This document shows, piece after piece, positions 52,833-61,117 of a stretch of 64,000 bases of DNA (position 1 is the stretch's first letter; the number at the start of each line of letters is the position of its first letter). The DNA is taken from the NCBI GenBank assembly GCA_002869365.1, contig PKTA01000178.1, positions 1 through 64,000 on the forward strand, read 5' to 3'. A program made the translations under genes and the position numbers. Under the pieces are notes generated by a model. That model saw nothing but the letters and a program-made list of their open reading frames with translations. It searched no databases and was not told the DNA's origin. The stretch is from Marinilabiliales bacterium (lineage in GTDB: Bacteria; Bacteroidota; Bacteroidia; Bacteroidales; F082).

Positions 52833-53424
52833 TAGTTACAAGACCATAGTTTCGCCTTCAACAGGCTTATATAAAGAAAAGGGGAGTAAGTTTATTGCTA
52901 TTAGCAAACATATTGAATCGGAGGACGATTTTAAAGAGTTTATGGCTGAAGTCAAAAAGGAGTATTACGATGCCCGTCATCATTGCTATGCTTGGCGCTT
53001 AGGTCCCGATGATGAATTGTTTAGGAGTAATGACGATGGAGAACCTTCTGGCTCGGCAGGAAAACCTATTCTTAATCAAATACTGTCGAAGGAACTTTTT
53101 TATACAGCAATTATCGTAGTTAGATATTTTGGTGGTACTAAATTGGGAGTTAGTGGATTGATAAGGGCTTACAAAACTTCCAGCCAAGAAGTTATCGAAA
53201 ATTCAAAAATTAAGAAAAAATATATTTACAATACTATTGAATTGAAATTTAAATACCCGCGTTTAAATGATATGATGCGGATAATAAAGGAGGAAAATTT
53301 AAAGATTAGTAAACAAGATTTTCAGATTGAATGTTTATTAAGAATTGATGTTAAGAGAAACGATGTAAAATATGTCATAACTAAATTTAGTGTTTTTCAT
53401 GATATATCATTAATTGTGCTGTAA
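52822..53424 (+). CDS. yigZ: YigZ/IMPACT-family protein
   Basis: A 200-residue member of the UPF0029/IMPACT family. Conserved phrases are KGSKFIAISKHIESEDD near the start, HHCYAWRLG and the signature DDGEPSGSAGKPIL (about residue 71), then VVRYFGGTKLGVSGLIRAY. The first domain (to about 130) is the IMPACT domain; the second is a short EF-G-domain-IV-like ferredoxin fold. Its biochemical role is not settled. The start overlaps the EamA gene by 11 bp. Confidence 0.9.
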   Translation: METDSYKTIVSPSTGLYKEKGSKFIAISKHIESEDDFKEFMAEVKKEYYDARHHCYAWRLGPDDELFRSNDDGEPSGSAGKPILNQILSKELFYTAIIVVRYFGGTKLGVSGLIRAYKTSSQEVIENSKIKKKYIYNTIELKFKYPRLNDMMRIIKEENLKISKQDFQIECLLRIDVKRNDVKYVITKFSVFHDISLIVL

Positions 53425-53487
53425 AACAGCATTTTAAATTTTATTCCCCTAAATCCCATTTAATTAAAAAAAACTTAAAAGTCAACA

Positions 53488-53516
53488 AAAAAAAGTGTTT
53501 TTTTTTCACTTTTTTT
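53488..53516 (+). terminator. A-rich hairpin after yigZ, possible terminator
   Basis: A perfect 10-bp stem AAAAAAAGTG/CACTTTTTTT has a loop of nine T. The stem is weak (three G-C pairs) and its own 3' arm is the T run, so termination efficiency is uncertain. It lies in the 216-bp gap before dnaA. Confidence 0.5.
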
Positions 53517-53640
53517 ATATGATATTTGCTCAAGGGTTAAGGTGAAATATATACATTAAGTGGATGTTATTGAGCCTTAAAAAGTTAACCGTTTTTATAG
53601 AACTAAATTTATTAATTATCGACATAAGTTTTATTAACAC

Positions 53641-55077
53641 ATGAAGAAAAAGCATATTGATGTTTGGGAAAAATGCTTAAAAGTTATCAGTGATAACATA
53701 CCAATGCAAGCTTACAAAACATGGTTTGAACCGATCAGGCCAATTAAATTGGAAAACGATATCTTAACAATTCAAGTGCCAAGTCAGTTTTTTTATGAGT
53801 GGTTAGAGGAGCACTATATTGGGTTGTTAAAAAAAACCATTAAAAAAGAATTGGGGATTAATGGGAGATTAGAGTACAGTATTATTATTGATAGTGCATT
53901 TAAAGATGCTAAACCATATTCGGTTAACTATCCAACTTCTGACCGAAGGGCTACAAAAAATAAACCAATGAACATGCCAATTGACATTAATAAGGGCAAA
54001 TCCAGGGATATACCAAATCCCTTTATCATTCCCGGATTAAAGAAGATAAAAGTAGAATCGCAATTGGTAGAAGCTTACTCATTTGATAATTTTATTGAAG
54101 GCGATTGTAACAGGCTTGCCAGATCTGCCGGATGGGCTATAGCCGAGAACCCAGGGAAAACAGCGTTTAATCCATTACTTATCTATAGTGCTGTTGGATT
54201 GGGTAAAACGCATCTGGCACATGCCATTGGTTTACAGGTAAAAAGTAATTTTCCTGATAAAACAGTTTTGTTTGTAAAAACGGAACAGTTTATAAATCAA
54301 TATATTGATTCGGTTAGAAATAATAATCAAAACGACTTTGTGCATTTCTATCAAATGATCGATACGTTGATAATGGATGATGTACAATTTATTGCCGGTA
54401 AGGATAAAACACAGGATGTATTCTTTCATATATTCAACCATCTTCATCAAAACAATAAGCAAATTGTACTTACTTCCGACAAGCCTCCCGTCGAGTTAAA
54501 GGGAATGGAACCCCGATTATTATCACGTTTTAAATGGGGATTAGCTGCCGACTTACAGGTACCTGATTTGGAAACCAGGATAGCAATACTGCAAAATAAG
54601 TTATACAAAGATGGTATAGATATGCCATACGATGTTATTGAATATTTAGCATATAGTATAACAACAAATATCCGTGAGATGGAAGGTGCGCTGGTTTCCA
54701 TTCTTGCACAATCAACACTTAACAAGAAAACCATTGATTTGGAACTTGCAAAGAGGATGATTGATAAATTTGTTAAGAATACTACTCGTGAAATATCTAT
54801 CGACTATATTCAGAAGGTTGTTTGCGATTATTTTGATATGCCAATTGAAGCAATAAATTCAAAAACTCGTAAACGTGAAATTGTTCAGGCTAGGCAATTG
54901 GCCATGTTTTTTTCTAAAAAACATACAAAAAATTCTCTTGCAACCATCGGGCTTCATTGCGGAAATAAAGACCATGCTACAGTTCTACATGCCTGTCGTA
55001 CAGTGAATAATCTGGTGGAAACCGATAAGCAATTCAGGGTTTATGTTGAAGAAATTAATAAGAAATTAAAAATCTAA
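53641..55077 (+). CDS. dnaA: Chromosomal replication initiator DnaA
   Basis: AAA+ initiator protein of 478 residues. The N-terminal domain I begins VWEKCLKVISDNIPMQAYKTWF; a variable linker (about 95-145) follows. The ATPase domain has Walker A SAVGLGKTHLAHAIG (about 186) and Walker B LIMDDVQFIAGK (about 245), plus sensor/arginine-finger PRLLSRFKWGL. Domain IV carries the DNA-binding signature GNKDHATVLHACRTV near the C-terminus. In many Bacteroidota dnaA is not beside oriC; I found no convincing DnaA-box cluster in the flanks. The LMW-PTP gene follows after 71 bp. Confidence 0.96.
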   Translation: MKKKHIDVWEKCLKVISDNIPMQAYKTWFEPIRPIKLENDILTIQVPSQFFYEWLEEHYIGLLKKTIKKELGINGRLEYSIIIDSAFKDAKPYSVNYPTSDRRATKNKPMNMPIDINKGKSRDIPNPFIIPGLKKIKVESQLVEAYSFDNFIEGDCNRLARSAGWAIAENPGKTAFNPLLIYSAVGLGKTHLAHAIGLQVKSNFPDKTVLFVKTEQFINQYIDSVRNNNQNDFVHFYQMIDTLIMDDVQFIAGKDKTQDVFFHIFNHLHQNNKQIVLTSDKPPVELKGMEPRLLSRFKWGLAADLQVPDLETRIAILQNKLYKDGIDMPYDVIEYLAYSITTNIREMEGALVSILAQSTLNKKTIDLELAKRMIDKFVKNTTREISIDYIQKVVCDYFDMPIEAINSKTRKREIVQARQLAMFFSKKHTKNSLATIGLHCGNKDHATVLHACRTVNNLVETDKQFRVYVEEINKKLKI

Positions 55078-55148
55078 TTTTTAAGATATATTAATTTGTT
55101 ATTTCACTTTTTTTTAGTATATTTAGGACTCCAAAAAAAATAATAAAT

Positions 55149-55616
55149 ATGAATGTACTTTTTGTATGTCTTGGTAATATTTGTCGTTCTCCAATCGCCG
55201 AAGCATTGCTAAGGAAGAAATATATCGAGAACGGAATTGAAAGTGAAGTTGATTCAGCGGGATTTGAACCCTATCATATTAATAAACCCCCTGATGCAAA
55301 AGCCATAAAAACGGCTAAGTTTTACGGACTGGAGTTGGGAGGTAAAGCAAGGATATTTGTAAAAGCTGATTTTGATCGTTTCGACAGAATTTATGTTATG
55401 GATACCCAGAACCATAATGACATTAAGGAATTAGCACGATCAAAAGATGATATGAAAAAAGTTGATTATGTTCTTAATCTAACAGAACCAGGAAAAAATC
55501 TAACACTTGCGGATCCTTTTCATACAGGTATCGATAATTGTCATACCATTTATAAGAAACTAGATAAAGCAACCGACATACTTTTGGAGGAGGTAAAATC
55601 AACTACATTGGTTTAA
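55149..55616 (+). CDS. Low-molecular-weight protein tyrosine phosphatase
   Basis: A 155-residue cytosolic phosphatase. The P-loop CLGNICRSPIAEALL fits CX5RS, with nucleophile Cys7, and the general-acid Asp is in LTLADPFHTG (about residue 120). The C-terminal region is normal. Substrates may be protein phosphotyrosine or low-molecular-weight phosphates. It is followed by the threonine-dehydratase-like gene after 1 bp. Confidence 0.93.
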   Translation: MNVLFVCLGNICRSPIAEALLRKKYIENGIESEVDSAGFEPYHINKPPDAKAIKTAKFYGLELGGKARIFVKADFDRFDRIYVMDTQNHNDIKELARSKDDMKKVDYVLNLTEPGKNLTLADPFHTGIDNCHTIYKKLDKATDILLEEVKSTTLV

Positions 55617-55617
55617 A

Positions 55618-56571
55618 GTGCTAAATTCCATACCTACCGAAGCAGATATAATCTCTGCTCATAACAGAATTAAAGATTTAATAAACAGAACCCCGGTTCT
55701 TAGTTCTACTACTCTAAACTCCAAGTTTCAAAGCAATATTTTTTTTAAGTGTGAGAATTTTCAAAAGGCGGGCGCTTTGAAGTCAAGAGGTGCTGTTAAT
55801 GTTGTTTTCTCCCTTAATGAAACTCAGGCAACAAATGGTGTATGCACTCATTCTTCAGGAAATCATGCGCAGGCTTTAGCCAGGGCAGCTGCCATTAGAA
55901 AAATTCCGTCATATATAGTAATGCCTTCCAATGCCCCAAAAGTTAAAGTTGATGCTGTTAGAGAATATGGCGGCATAATAACATTTTGTGAACCTAATCT
56001 CAAGGCCCGTGAATCAACACTGCAAAGCGTAATAAAAAAAACCAATGCATTTGAAGTTCATCCCTATAATAATTACGATATAATTGCTGCGCAGGCGACA
56101 GCAGGAAAAGAGTTGATTGAAGATGCTGATGCAGAACTTGATATAATCCTTTGTCCTGTAGGTGGAGGCGGACTTTTAAGCGGAACCGCACTTAGTAAGA
56201 ATTATTTCAGTAATAGAACAATATTAATTGCATGTGAACCCAAAGGTGCCGACGATGCTTATAAGTCGTTTAAAGAAGGAAAAATAATCCCAAGTATAAG
56301 ACCAAATACTATAGCCGACGGTTTGTTAACTTCACTGGGAGAGAAAAACTTCGAAATTATTCTGAAATATGTTGATGATATTGTTACGGTTTCTGAAGAT
56401 TCCATTGTGGAAGCTATGAAGATTATTTATGAAAGGATGAAAATTGTTGTAGAACCATCTTCTTCAGTCCCTTTAGCGGCAATTCTTGAGAATAAAATTG
56501 ATATAAAAAATAAAAATGTTGGGATAATAGTTTCCGGTGGAAATGTCGATTTTGGCAAACTACCTTTTTAA
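55618..56571 (+). CDS. Threonine/serine dehydratase-like PLP enzyme
   Basis: A 317-residue fold-type II PLP enzyme starting with GTG. The PLP-Lys lies in FQKAGALKSRGAVN (about residue 51), SSGNHAQALARAAA follows, the phosphate-binding loop is VGGGGLLSGTAL (about 181) and VSGGNVD closes the site. The protein lacks the C-terminal ACT domains of biosynthetic IlvA, so a catabolic threonine dehydratase or serine racemase/dehydratase is likelier. The ALKSRG version differs slightly from the usual SFKxRG. It is translationally coupled to the phosphatase gene (1 bp gap). Confidence 0.85.
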   Translation: MLNSIPTEADIISAHNRIKDLINRTPVLSSTTLNSKFQSNIFFKCENFQKAGALKSRGAVNVVFSLNETQATNGVCTHSSGNHAQALARAAAIRKIPSYIVMPSNAPKVKVDAVREYGGIITFCEPNLKARESTLQSVIKKTNAFEVHPYNNYDIIAAQATAGKELIEDADAELDIILCPVGGGGLLSGTALSKNYFSNRTILIACEPKGADDAYKSFKEGKIIPSIRPNTIADGLLTSLGEKNFEIILKYVDDIVTVSEDSIVEAMKIIYERMKIVVEPSSSVPLAAILENKIDIKNKNVGIIVSGGNVDFGKLPF

Positions 56572-56607
56572 TTTACTATTCTTCGTAGTTTTACATTTTA
56601 TTTATAT

Positions 56608-57321
56608 ATGGAAACAGGGCTTTATTTAATACCAACTACATTAGGGGATTTTAACACTGTAGAAAAAGTTTTACCCGATTATAATGTTCAGGTAACACAT
56701 AATATTAAAATATTTATAGTTGAGCAGGTAAGAACGGCAAGAAGGTTTCTAAAAAGGATAAAACATCCTATTGAGATTGACAATATGACTTTTTTGGAAC
56801 TTAATAAACATACCGATTACAGCAAGATTACAAACTATCTTAATCCTATTGAAAATGGTGAATCCATTGGTTTGTTGTCGGAAGCAGGTACTCCATGTAT
56901 AGCCGATCCAGGAGCAGTAATTGTGAAACTTGCCCATGAAAAATCAATAAAGGTTTTTCCTTTGATAGGACCAAATTCAATAATTTTATCTCTAATGGCC
57001 TCGGGTTTTAATGGTCAGAACTTTAGTTTTCATGGTTACCTTCCTGTAGAAAAATCTCAAAGGGTGAAAAGTTTGCAAAAATTGGAATCCTTCTGTTCTG
57101 TAAATAATCAAACTCAGATATTTATTGAAACTCCCTATAGAAATAATGCGATGTTGGCCAGCATAATAAAAAACTGTAAAAAGCAAACAATGTTATGTGT
57201 GGCTTCTAATATAAGTCTTGATAATCAGTATATTAAATCCTTGAGTATTTCTCAATGGGGTAAAGAAAAAGTGGACCTCGACAAGAAGCCCACTATATTT
57301 TTATTATCCACCGGTGATTAA
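56608..57321 (+). CDS. RsmI-like SAM-dependent methyltransferase (short form)
   Basis: A 237-residue tetrapyrrole-methylase-fold protein. LYLIPTTLGDFN at the start corresponds to the RsmI GLYxVxTPIGN motif, LLSEAGTPCIADPGAVIVKLAHE (about residue 91) is the SAM-binding region and FHGYLPVEK is a further RsmI element. It lacks about 50 residues compared with E. coli RsmI, as is usual for Bacteroidota short forms, some of which may not methylate 16S rRNA C1402. Position beside dnaA and the phosphatase suggests a housekeeping gene. Confidence 0.85.
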   Translation: METGLYLIPTTLGDFNTVEKVLPDYNVQVTHNIKIFIVEQVRTARRFLKRIKHPIEIDNMTFLELNKHTDYSKITNYLNPIENGESIGLLSEAGTPCIADPGAVIVKLAHEKSIKVFPLIGPNSIILSLMASGFNGQNFSFHGYLPVEKSQRVKSLQKLESFCSVNNQTQIFIETPYRNNAMLASIIKNCKKQTMLCVASNISLDNQYIKSLSISQWGKEKVDLDKKPTIFLLSTGD

Positions 57322-57328
57322 ATACCTG

Positions 57329-57835
57329 TTAGTGCTGATGTCCTTCCGGGCCATGAACATGCCCATGTGAAAGTTCTTCGTCCAATGCTTCACGAACATT
57401 CAGAATTTTTCCGGAGAAATATAAATCTTGCCCTGACAGTGGATGATTAAAATCCATTACAACACCATCTTCTTCAATGGCAATAACTTTTCCTTCAATA
57501 ACATGTCCGTCATTATTTTGCATTGGAATATATTTTCCAACCTGAACGAGTTCTGTATCCATTTCTCCATTATTCATGAAGATACTTTTGTCAAGTTTAA
57601 CTATATCCTGATCGGAACCTTCGCCATAAGCATCTTTGGAAGCAAGTTCAAATCCAAATTCGTCACCTTCAGTTAATCCGTTTAAGTTGTTTTCAAATGC
57701 AGGTAGTAAGGAGCCCACTCCAAACAAGTGTACAAATGGTTTGTCTTCGTTAACTTCCTGAATAACTGCTCCATCAGCATTACCTGCCTTAAGAGTGTAA
57801 GTAAGTGTTACCACTTTATTTTTTTCAATTTTCAT
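57329..57835 (-). CDS. SlyD-like FKBP-type peptidyl-prolyl isomerase
   Basis: A 168-residue FKBP-family PPIase/chaperone of the SlyD type. The FKBP core (about 1-70 and 130-155) is interrupted by the insert-in-flap domain (about 75-125). Characteristic phrases are LFGVGSLLPAFENNLNGLTEGDE and FNHPLSGQDLYFSGKIL. The C-terminus is His-rich (HGHVHGPEGHQH), a likely nickel or zinc site as in SlyD. It is convergent with the methylase gene (7 bp) and probably has its own promoter. Confidence 0.93.
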   Translation of the reverse strand: MKIEKNKVVTLTYTLKAGNADGAVIQEVNEDKPFVHLFGVGSLLPAFENNLNGLTEGDEFGFELASKDAYGEGSDQDIVKLDKSIFMNNGEMDTELVQVGKYIPMQNNDGHVIEGKVIAIEEDGVVMDFNHPLSGQDLYFSGKILNVREALDEELSHGHVHGPEGHQH

Positions 57836-57931
57836 ATAAAATAGATTATTTAAAAATGTTATCCTAAAGGATAATCTTTATATAATTTACTGTAAATAAT
57901 ACTTAAAAATGAATTTTTTATTTACAGGCTG

Positions 57932-57939
57932 CAAAAGTA
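57932..57939 (-). promoter_or_regulatory. Possible -7 element for the FKBP gene
   Basis: On the minus strand the octamer reads TACTTTTG, matching TAnnTTTG, but it lies 97 bp upstream of the start, giving a long leader. Confidence 0.35.
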
Positions 57940-58021
57940 ATAAAAATACAGGATTAGGAAAGTTTATCAAATTCTTAATAATTATTGAAGTATATTAAAG
58001 AAGAATAACTATATTTGGAAT

Positions 58022-59035
58022 ATGCGAAAACTTAGTGCAATAACATTTGTATTTATGCTTTTAGTACTGGTTTTATCCTGTAGTACAAATAAGCATATTA
58101 CTAATTCAGAAACTATTTCCAGTGAAAATGCCGGCAGTTCAAAATTAGTTGAGACAATTAATATGATTTCACCATCTATTCTGAAAATTGATGTGTTGGG
58201 ATTTTATAAAACTTGGTATTTTAAAGAGGAAGATTTAATGCGTAGGGGAACAATAAATTTTGATAAAATTGATGCAGAATGTATTTTTTCTGAAATTAGT
58301 TCCGAATCCGTAAGTGGGACAGCAATAGTGTTGTCAACTACATCAGAAATATGCGGTATGATTACCTGCGCACACATTGTTGATTTTCCGGATACATTAT
58401 ATACTTATCACGACTTAAATAAAACAATAATAAGGTCCGTTTCAATAAAACAAGAGCAAAATATTTACGAATCAGGCAAATCGCTTCAAAACGATATCGA
58501 AATAGTTGCAATGGATGCTAAAACTGACCTGGCCTTTTTGAAAAGGACAATACCTGCAACCCAAGTAATACCGCCTCCTTTTTCATTAAAAAAGGGTAAA
58601 GTTGAAAAGTTACAGTGGGGCTCAAAGATTTATGTTCTGGGATATTCTTTAGGGAAGTTTTTGATAACAGAAGGAATTGTTAGTGTTGATAAGTCAATGA
58701 GTAAAAGGTTTATTAGCGATGCTTTGTTTAATAAGGGCATTAGTGGAAGTCCTGTATTTGGAATCCAGGAAGGAAGTACAGATTATGTTTGGTTAGGAAT
58801 GGCAAGTTCTTCAGCATCACAAAGTTTTGATTACCTTGAACCAAAGGAAAGCACATTAGGATTTCCAATTTCTAATAAAGAAGTATATGAAGCAGCTGTA
58901 GTAAAGAATAAGCAGTTGATAAATTATGGCGTAACTTATTCTATTTCAATTGAAGAAATAGTTACATTTGTCGACAATAATAAACTGGCAATTAATCTTG
59001 CCGGATTTGATGCTGAATTAATTATTTCTAAATAA
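58022..59035 (+). CDS. Trypsin-like serine protease lipoprotein
   Basis: A 337-residue lipoprotein (MRKLSAITFVFMLLVLVLSC, lipid site Cys20). The chymotrypsin-fold triad appears complete: His118 in ITCAHIVDF, Asp169 in DAKTDLAFL and Ser241 in NKGISGSPVFG. These are close to S1C/HtrA-type motifs, but no PDZ domain follows. It is expected to act in the periplasm. Its partner could be the sugar transferase 15 bp downstream, which begins with GTG and is probably in the same transcript. The substrate is unknown. Confidence 0.8.
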   Translation: MRKLSAITFVFMLLVLVLSCSTNKHITNSETISSENAGSSKLVETINMISPSILKIDVLGFYKTWYFKEEDLMRRGTINFDKIDAECIFSEISSESVSGTAIVLSTTSEICGMITCAHIVDFPDTLYTYHDLNKTIIRSVSIKQEQNIYESGKSLQNDIEIVAMDAKTDLAFLKRTIPATQVIPPPFSLKKGKVEKLQWGSKIYVLGYSLGKFLITEGIVSVDKSMSKRFISDALFNKGISGSPVFGIQEGSTDYVWLGMASSSASQSFDYLEPKESTLGFPISNKEVYEAAVVKNKQLINYGVTYSISIEEIVTFVDNNKLAINLAGFDAELIISK

Positions 59036-59050
59036 ATACTAAAGTTAATA

Positions 59051-59857
59051 GTGACTGAGAAATTTAAGAAGGAGGCTGGGTCATTTGAGGAGTTTAGAAT
59101 CAAACGCGGTAAAAGATTATTCGACATTGGATTTTCTGTTCTAGCGATTATTTTATTTTCACCAATAATGTTAATCATCGCCTTACTAATAAAACTGGAA
59201 AGCAAAGGACCCGTTTTTTACATAAGCAAGCGTATTGGAACTGGTTACGACATATTTAATTTTTATAAGTTTAGATCAATGAGGCTGGGAGCTGATATGG
59301 AACGTTCACATTTGTCGAAAATGAATGAATACCTTGTTAGTCATAAATCCAATGGCGATTTGTTTAAAAATATTGAAGAGTGTCCTGATTGTGCAGCAGT
59401 AGAAGGTACATGCTCTCCTCTACTGTATATAGATGGTGTAGAAATATGTGAAAACCTTTATTTGAAAAAGAAAAGAGAGTTACTTCTTAAAAGTACTTTC
59501 TTTAAGGTTAAAAATGATCCAAGAGTTACAAAAGTTGGACGATTGATAAGAGCAACTAATCTTGATGAATTACCACAGTTTTTAAATGTGCTAAAAGGTG
59601 ATATGTCGATAGTTGGTAACCGACCTTTGCCAATTTATGAGGCCGAAAAACTTACAACTGATGAATGGGCTTACAGGTTTTTAGCCCCTGCCGGGATAAC
59701 AGGATTATGGCAAATAAGCAATGAGGGATTTACTCATGCAGAGGAAAGAATCAGAATGGATAATCGGTATGCTCTGGTATCAAGTCCATTAGCCGATTTA
59801 AAAATTATTCTCAAAACTATTCCAACAATTTTTTATATTAAACGTAACACTTATTAA
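59051..59857 (+). CDS. Polyprenol-phosphate sugar-1-phosphate transferase
   Basis: A 268-residue bacterial sugar transferase (WcaJ/PglC catalytic family) that starts a polysaccharide on undecaprenyl phosphate. One membrane helix (FDIGFSVLAIILFSPIMLII) is followed by the catalytic part (FYKFRSMRLGADME and RATNLDELPQFLNVLKGDMSIVGNRPLP). A segment of about 45 residues in the middle (about 96-140) carries a Cys set (CPDC, then GTC and VEICEN) not present in WcaJ, perhaps a metal site. The start is GTG. The gene follows the trypsin-like lipoprotein by 15 bp; no further glycan genes are beside it. Confidence 0.85.
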   Translation: MTEKFKKEAGSFEEFRIKRGKRLFDIGFSVLAIILFSPIMLIIALLIKLESKGPVFYISKRIGTGYDIFNFYKFRSMRLGADMERSHLSKMNEYLVSHKSNGDLFKNIEECPDCAAVEGTCSPLLYIDGVEICENLYLKKKRELLLKSTFFKVKNDPRVTKVGRLIRATNLDELPQFLNVLKGDMSIVGNRPLPIYEAEKLTTDEWAYRFLAPAGITGLWQISNEGFTHAEERIRMDNRYALVSSPLADLKIILKTIPTIFYIKRNTY

Positions 59858-61101
59858 TATTTCTTCTTTATTGCTGCAATGCGCTGTAAAAGAGTAGGGT
59901 GGGAGTAATGAAAGAAGACATATAATTTATGTGGTGTAAGATTACTTAAATTGTTTACCGACAATTTTTTAAGTGAATTTATCAGATGTTCTCCAAATCC
60001 ATATTCCCTGGCAAATTCATCAGCCTCAAATTCATTAGATCGTGAGAACTTATTTGTAGAAATTCCTATTAAAAATGAAATTGGAGAGTATAAAAGTCCA
60101 AAGGCAATAATTCCCATATAAAAACTGGGTTCTACAGCACCTATGGATTTGGATACCGCAGGATATTCTAGTGCTATCGATAATAGAAAAAGCATGGCAG
60201 CACTCTGGAAAATTGAAATTACCAAACCTTTATATATATGCTTTTTCTTATAATGACCAACTTCATGCGCTAATACGGCAACTATCTCATCTTCACTTAA
60301 ATCCTTAATTAATGTGTCGAATAGTACTATCATTTTTTTTGGTCCGAATCCCGAAAAATAGGCGTTGGCTTTTGTGCTCCTTTTGCTGCCATCGATGGTG
60401 TAAATATTTTTCAATCTGAAATTGCATTTATCTGCAAAATCACTAATCTTTTGTTTTAAACTACCATCCTCCAAAGGCAATAACTTATTAAAAAGAGGTA
60501 CTATTAAACTCGAATAAAACATTGCCATGAAAATCATAAATGCGGTAAGTCCTGCCAAAACAACAGGTACAAAAAGATTATCTAACGATAACCATGCCCA
60601 CAAAATAAAACACATCAACGCGCCACCAATTATCACTGTGATTAACCATGACTTTAGTTTGTCGGTAATAAATGTTTTAATAGTGGTTTTATTGAAACCA
60701 TATTTTTCTTCTATAACAAAGGTGGAATAAATTTGAAAAGGTAAAGAAACGAGATCAAAAGCCAAGCCAAGTATGCCAAAAAATGCAAGTGTTCTAAAGT
60801 ATTCATTATCAGTAATACTTCTTACAAATTCATCAATAATGGTAAAGCCTCCTAAGGACAACATACCCAAAATTATTAATAAACTAAAAATACTGCTGAC
60901 AAGCGAAAATTTAGACGTTTCCTTCTCGTAGAGTTGGGATTTTTTGTATTTATCTTTATCATAAATACCACTTAACTCTTTGGGTAGTTCTTCTTTTAAA
61001 CTTTTAATATTAAGATAATCAAGATATTTTTCGAAAATAAAATCGAATATAATTATACCAATAATTAGCCAAAACAGTAGGTTTTCCATTTTCAATATCA
61101 C
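59854..61101 (-). CDS. M48 metalloprotease, Ste24/CAAX-prenyl-protease type
   Basis: A 415-residue integral-membrane zinc protease. The metal site is LAHEVGHYKKKH (HExxH, about residue 279) and the third ligand Glu is in SNEFEADEFARE (about 357). About seven hydrophobic helices surround it, as in Ste24/HtpX-like proteins. The C-terminal YSHPTLLQRI motif is also typical. It may degrade or process membrane proteins; prenylated substrates are not expected in bacteria. The 3' end overlaps the convergent sugar transferase by 4 bp. Confidence 0.9.
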   Translation of the reverse strand: MILKMENLLFWLIIGIIIFDFIFEKYLDYLNIKSLKEELPKELSGIYDKDKYKKSQLYEKETSKFSLVSSIFSLLIILGMLSLGGFTIIDEFVRSITDNEYFRTLAFFGILGLAFDLVSLPFQIYSTFVIEEKYGFNKTTIKTFITDKLKSWLITVIIGGALMCFILWAWLSLDNLFVPVVLAGLTAFMIFMAMFYSSLIVPLFNKLLPLEDGSLKQKISDFADKCNFRLKNIYTIDGSKRSTKANAYFSGFGPKKMIVLFDTLIKDLSEDEIVAVLAHEVGHYKKKHIYKGLVISIFQSAAMLFLLSIALEYPAVSKSIGAVEPSFYMGIIAFGLLYSPISFLIGISTNKFSRSNEFEADEFAREYGFGEHLINSLKKLSVNNLSNLTPHKLYVFFHYSHPTLLQRIAAIKKKY

Positions 61102-61117
61102 TTAGTTTTTATCAGAG

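Noticed and set aside
53425-53640. Possible oriC in the gap before dnaA
   Set aside because: No TTATNCACA-like DnaA box or box cluster was found here or just after dnaA; only A/T-rich sequence and a hairpin. GC skew could not be computed.
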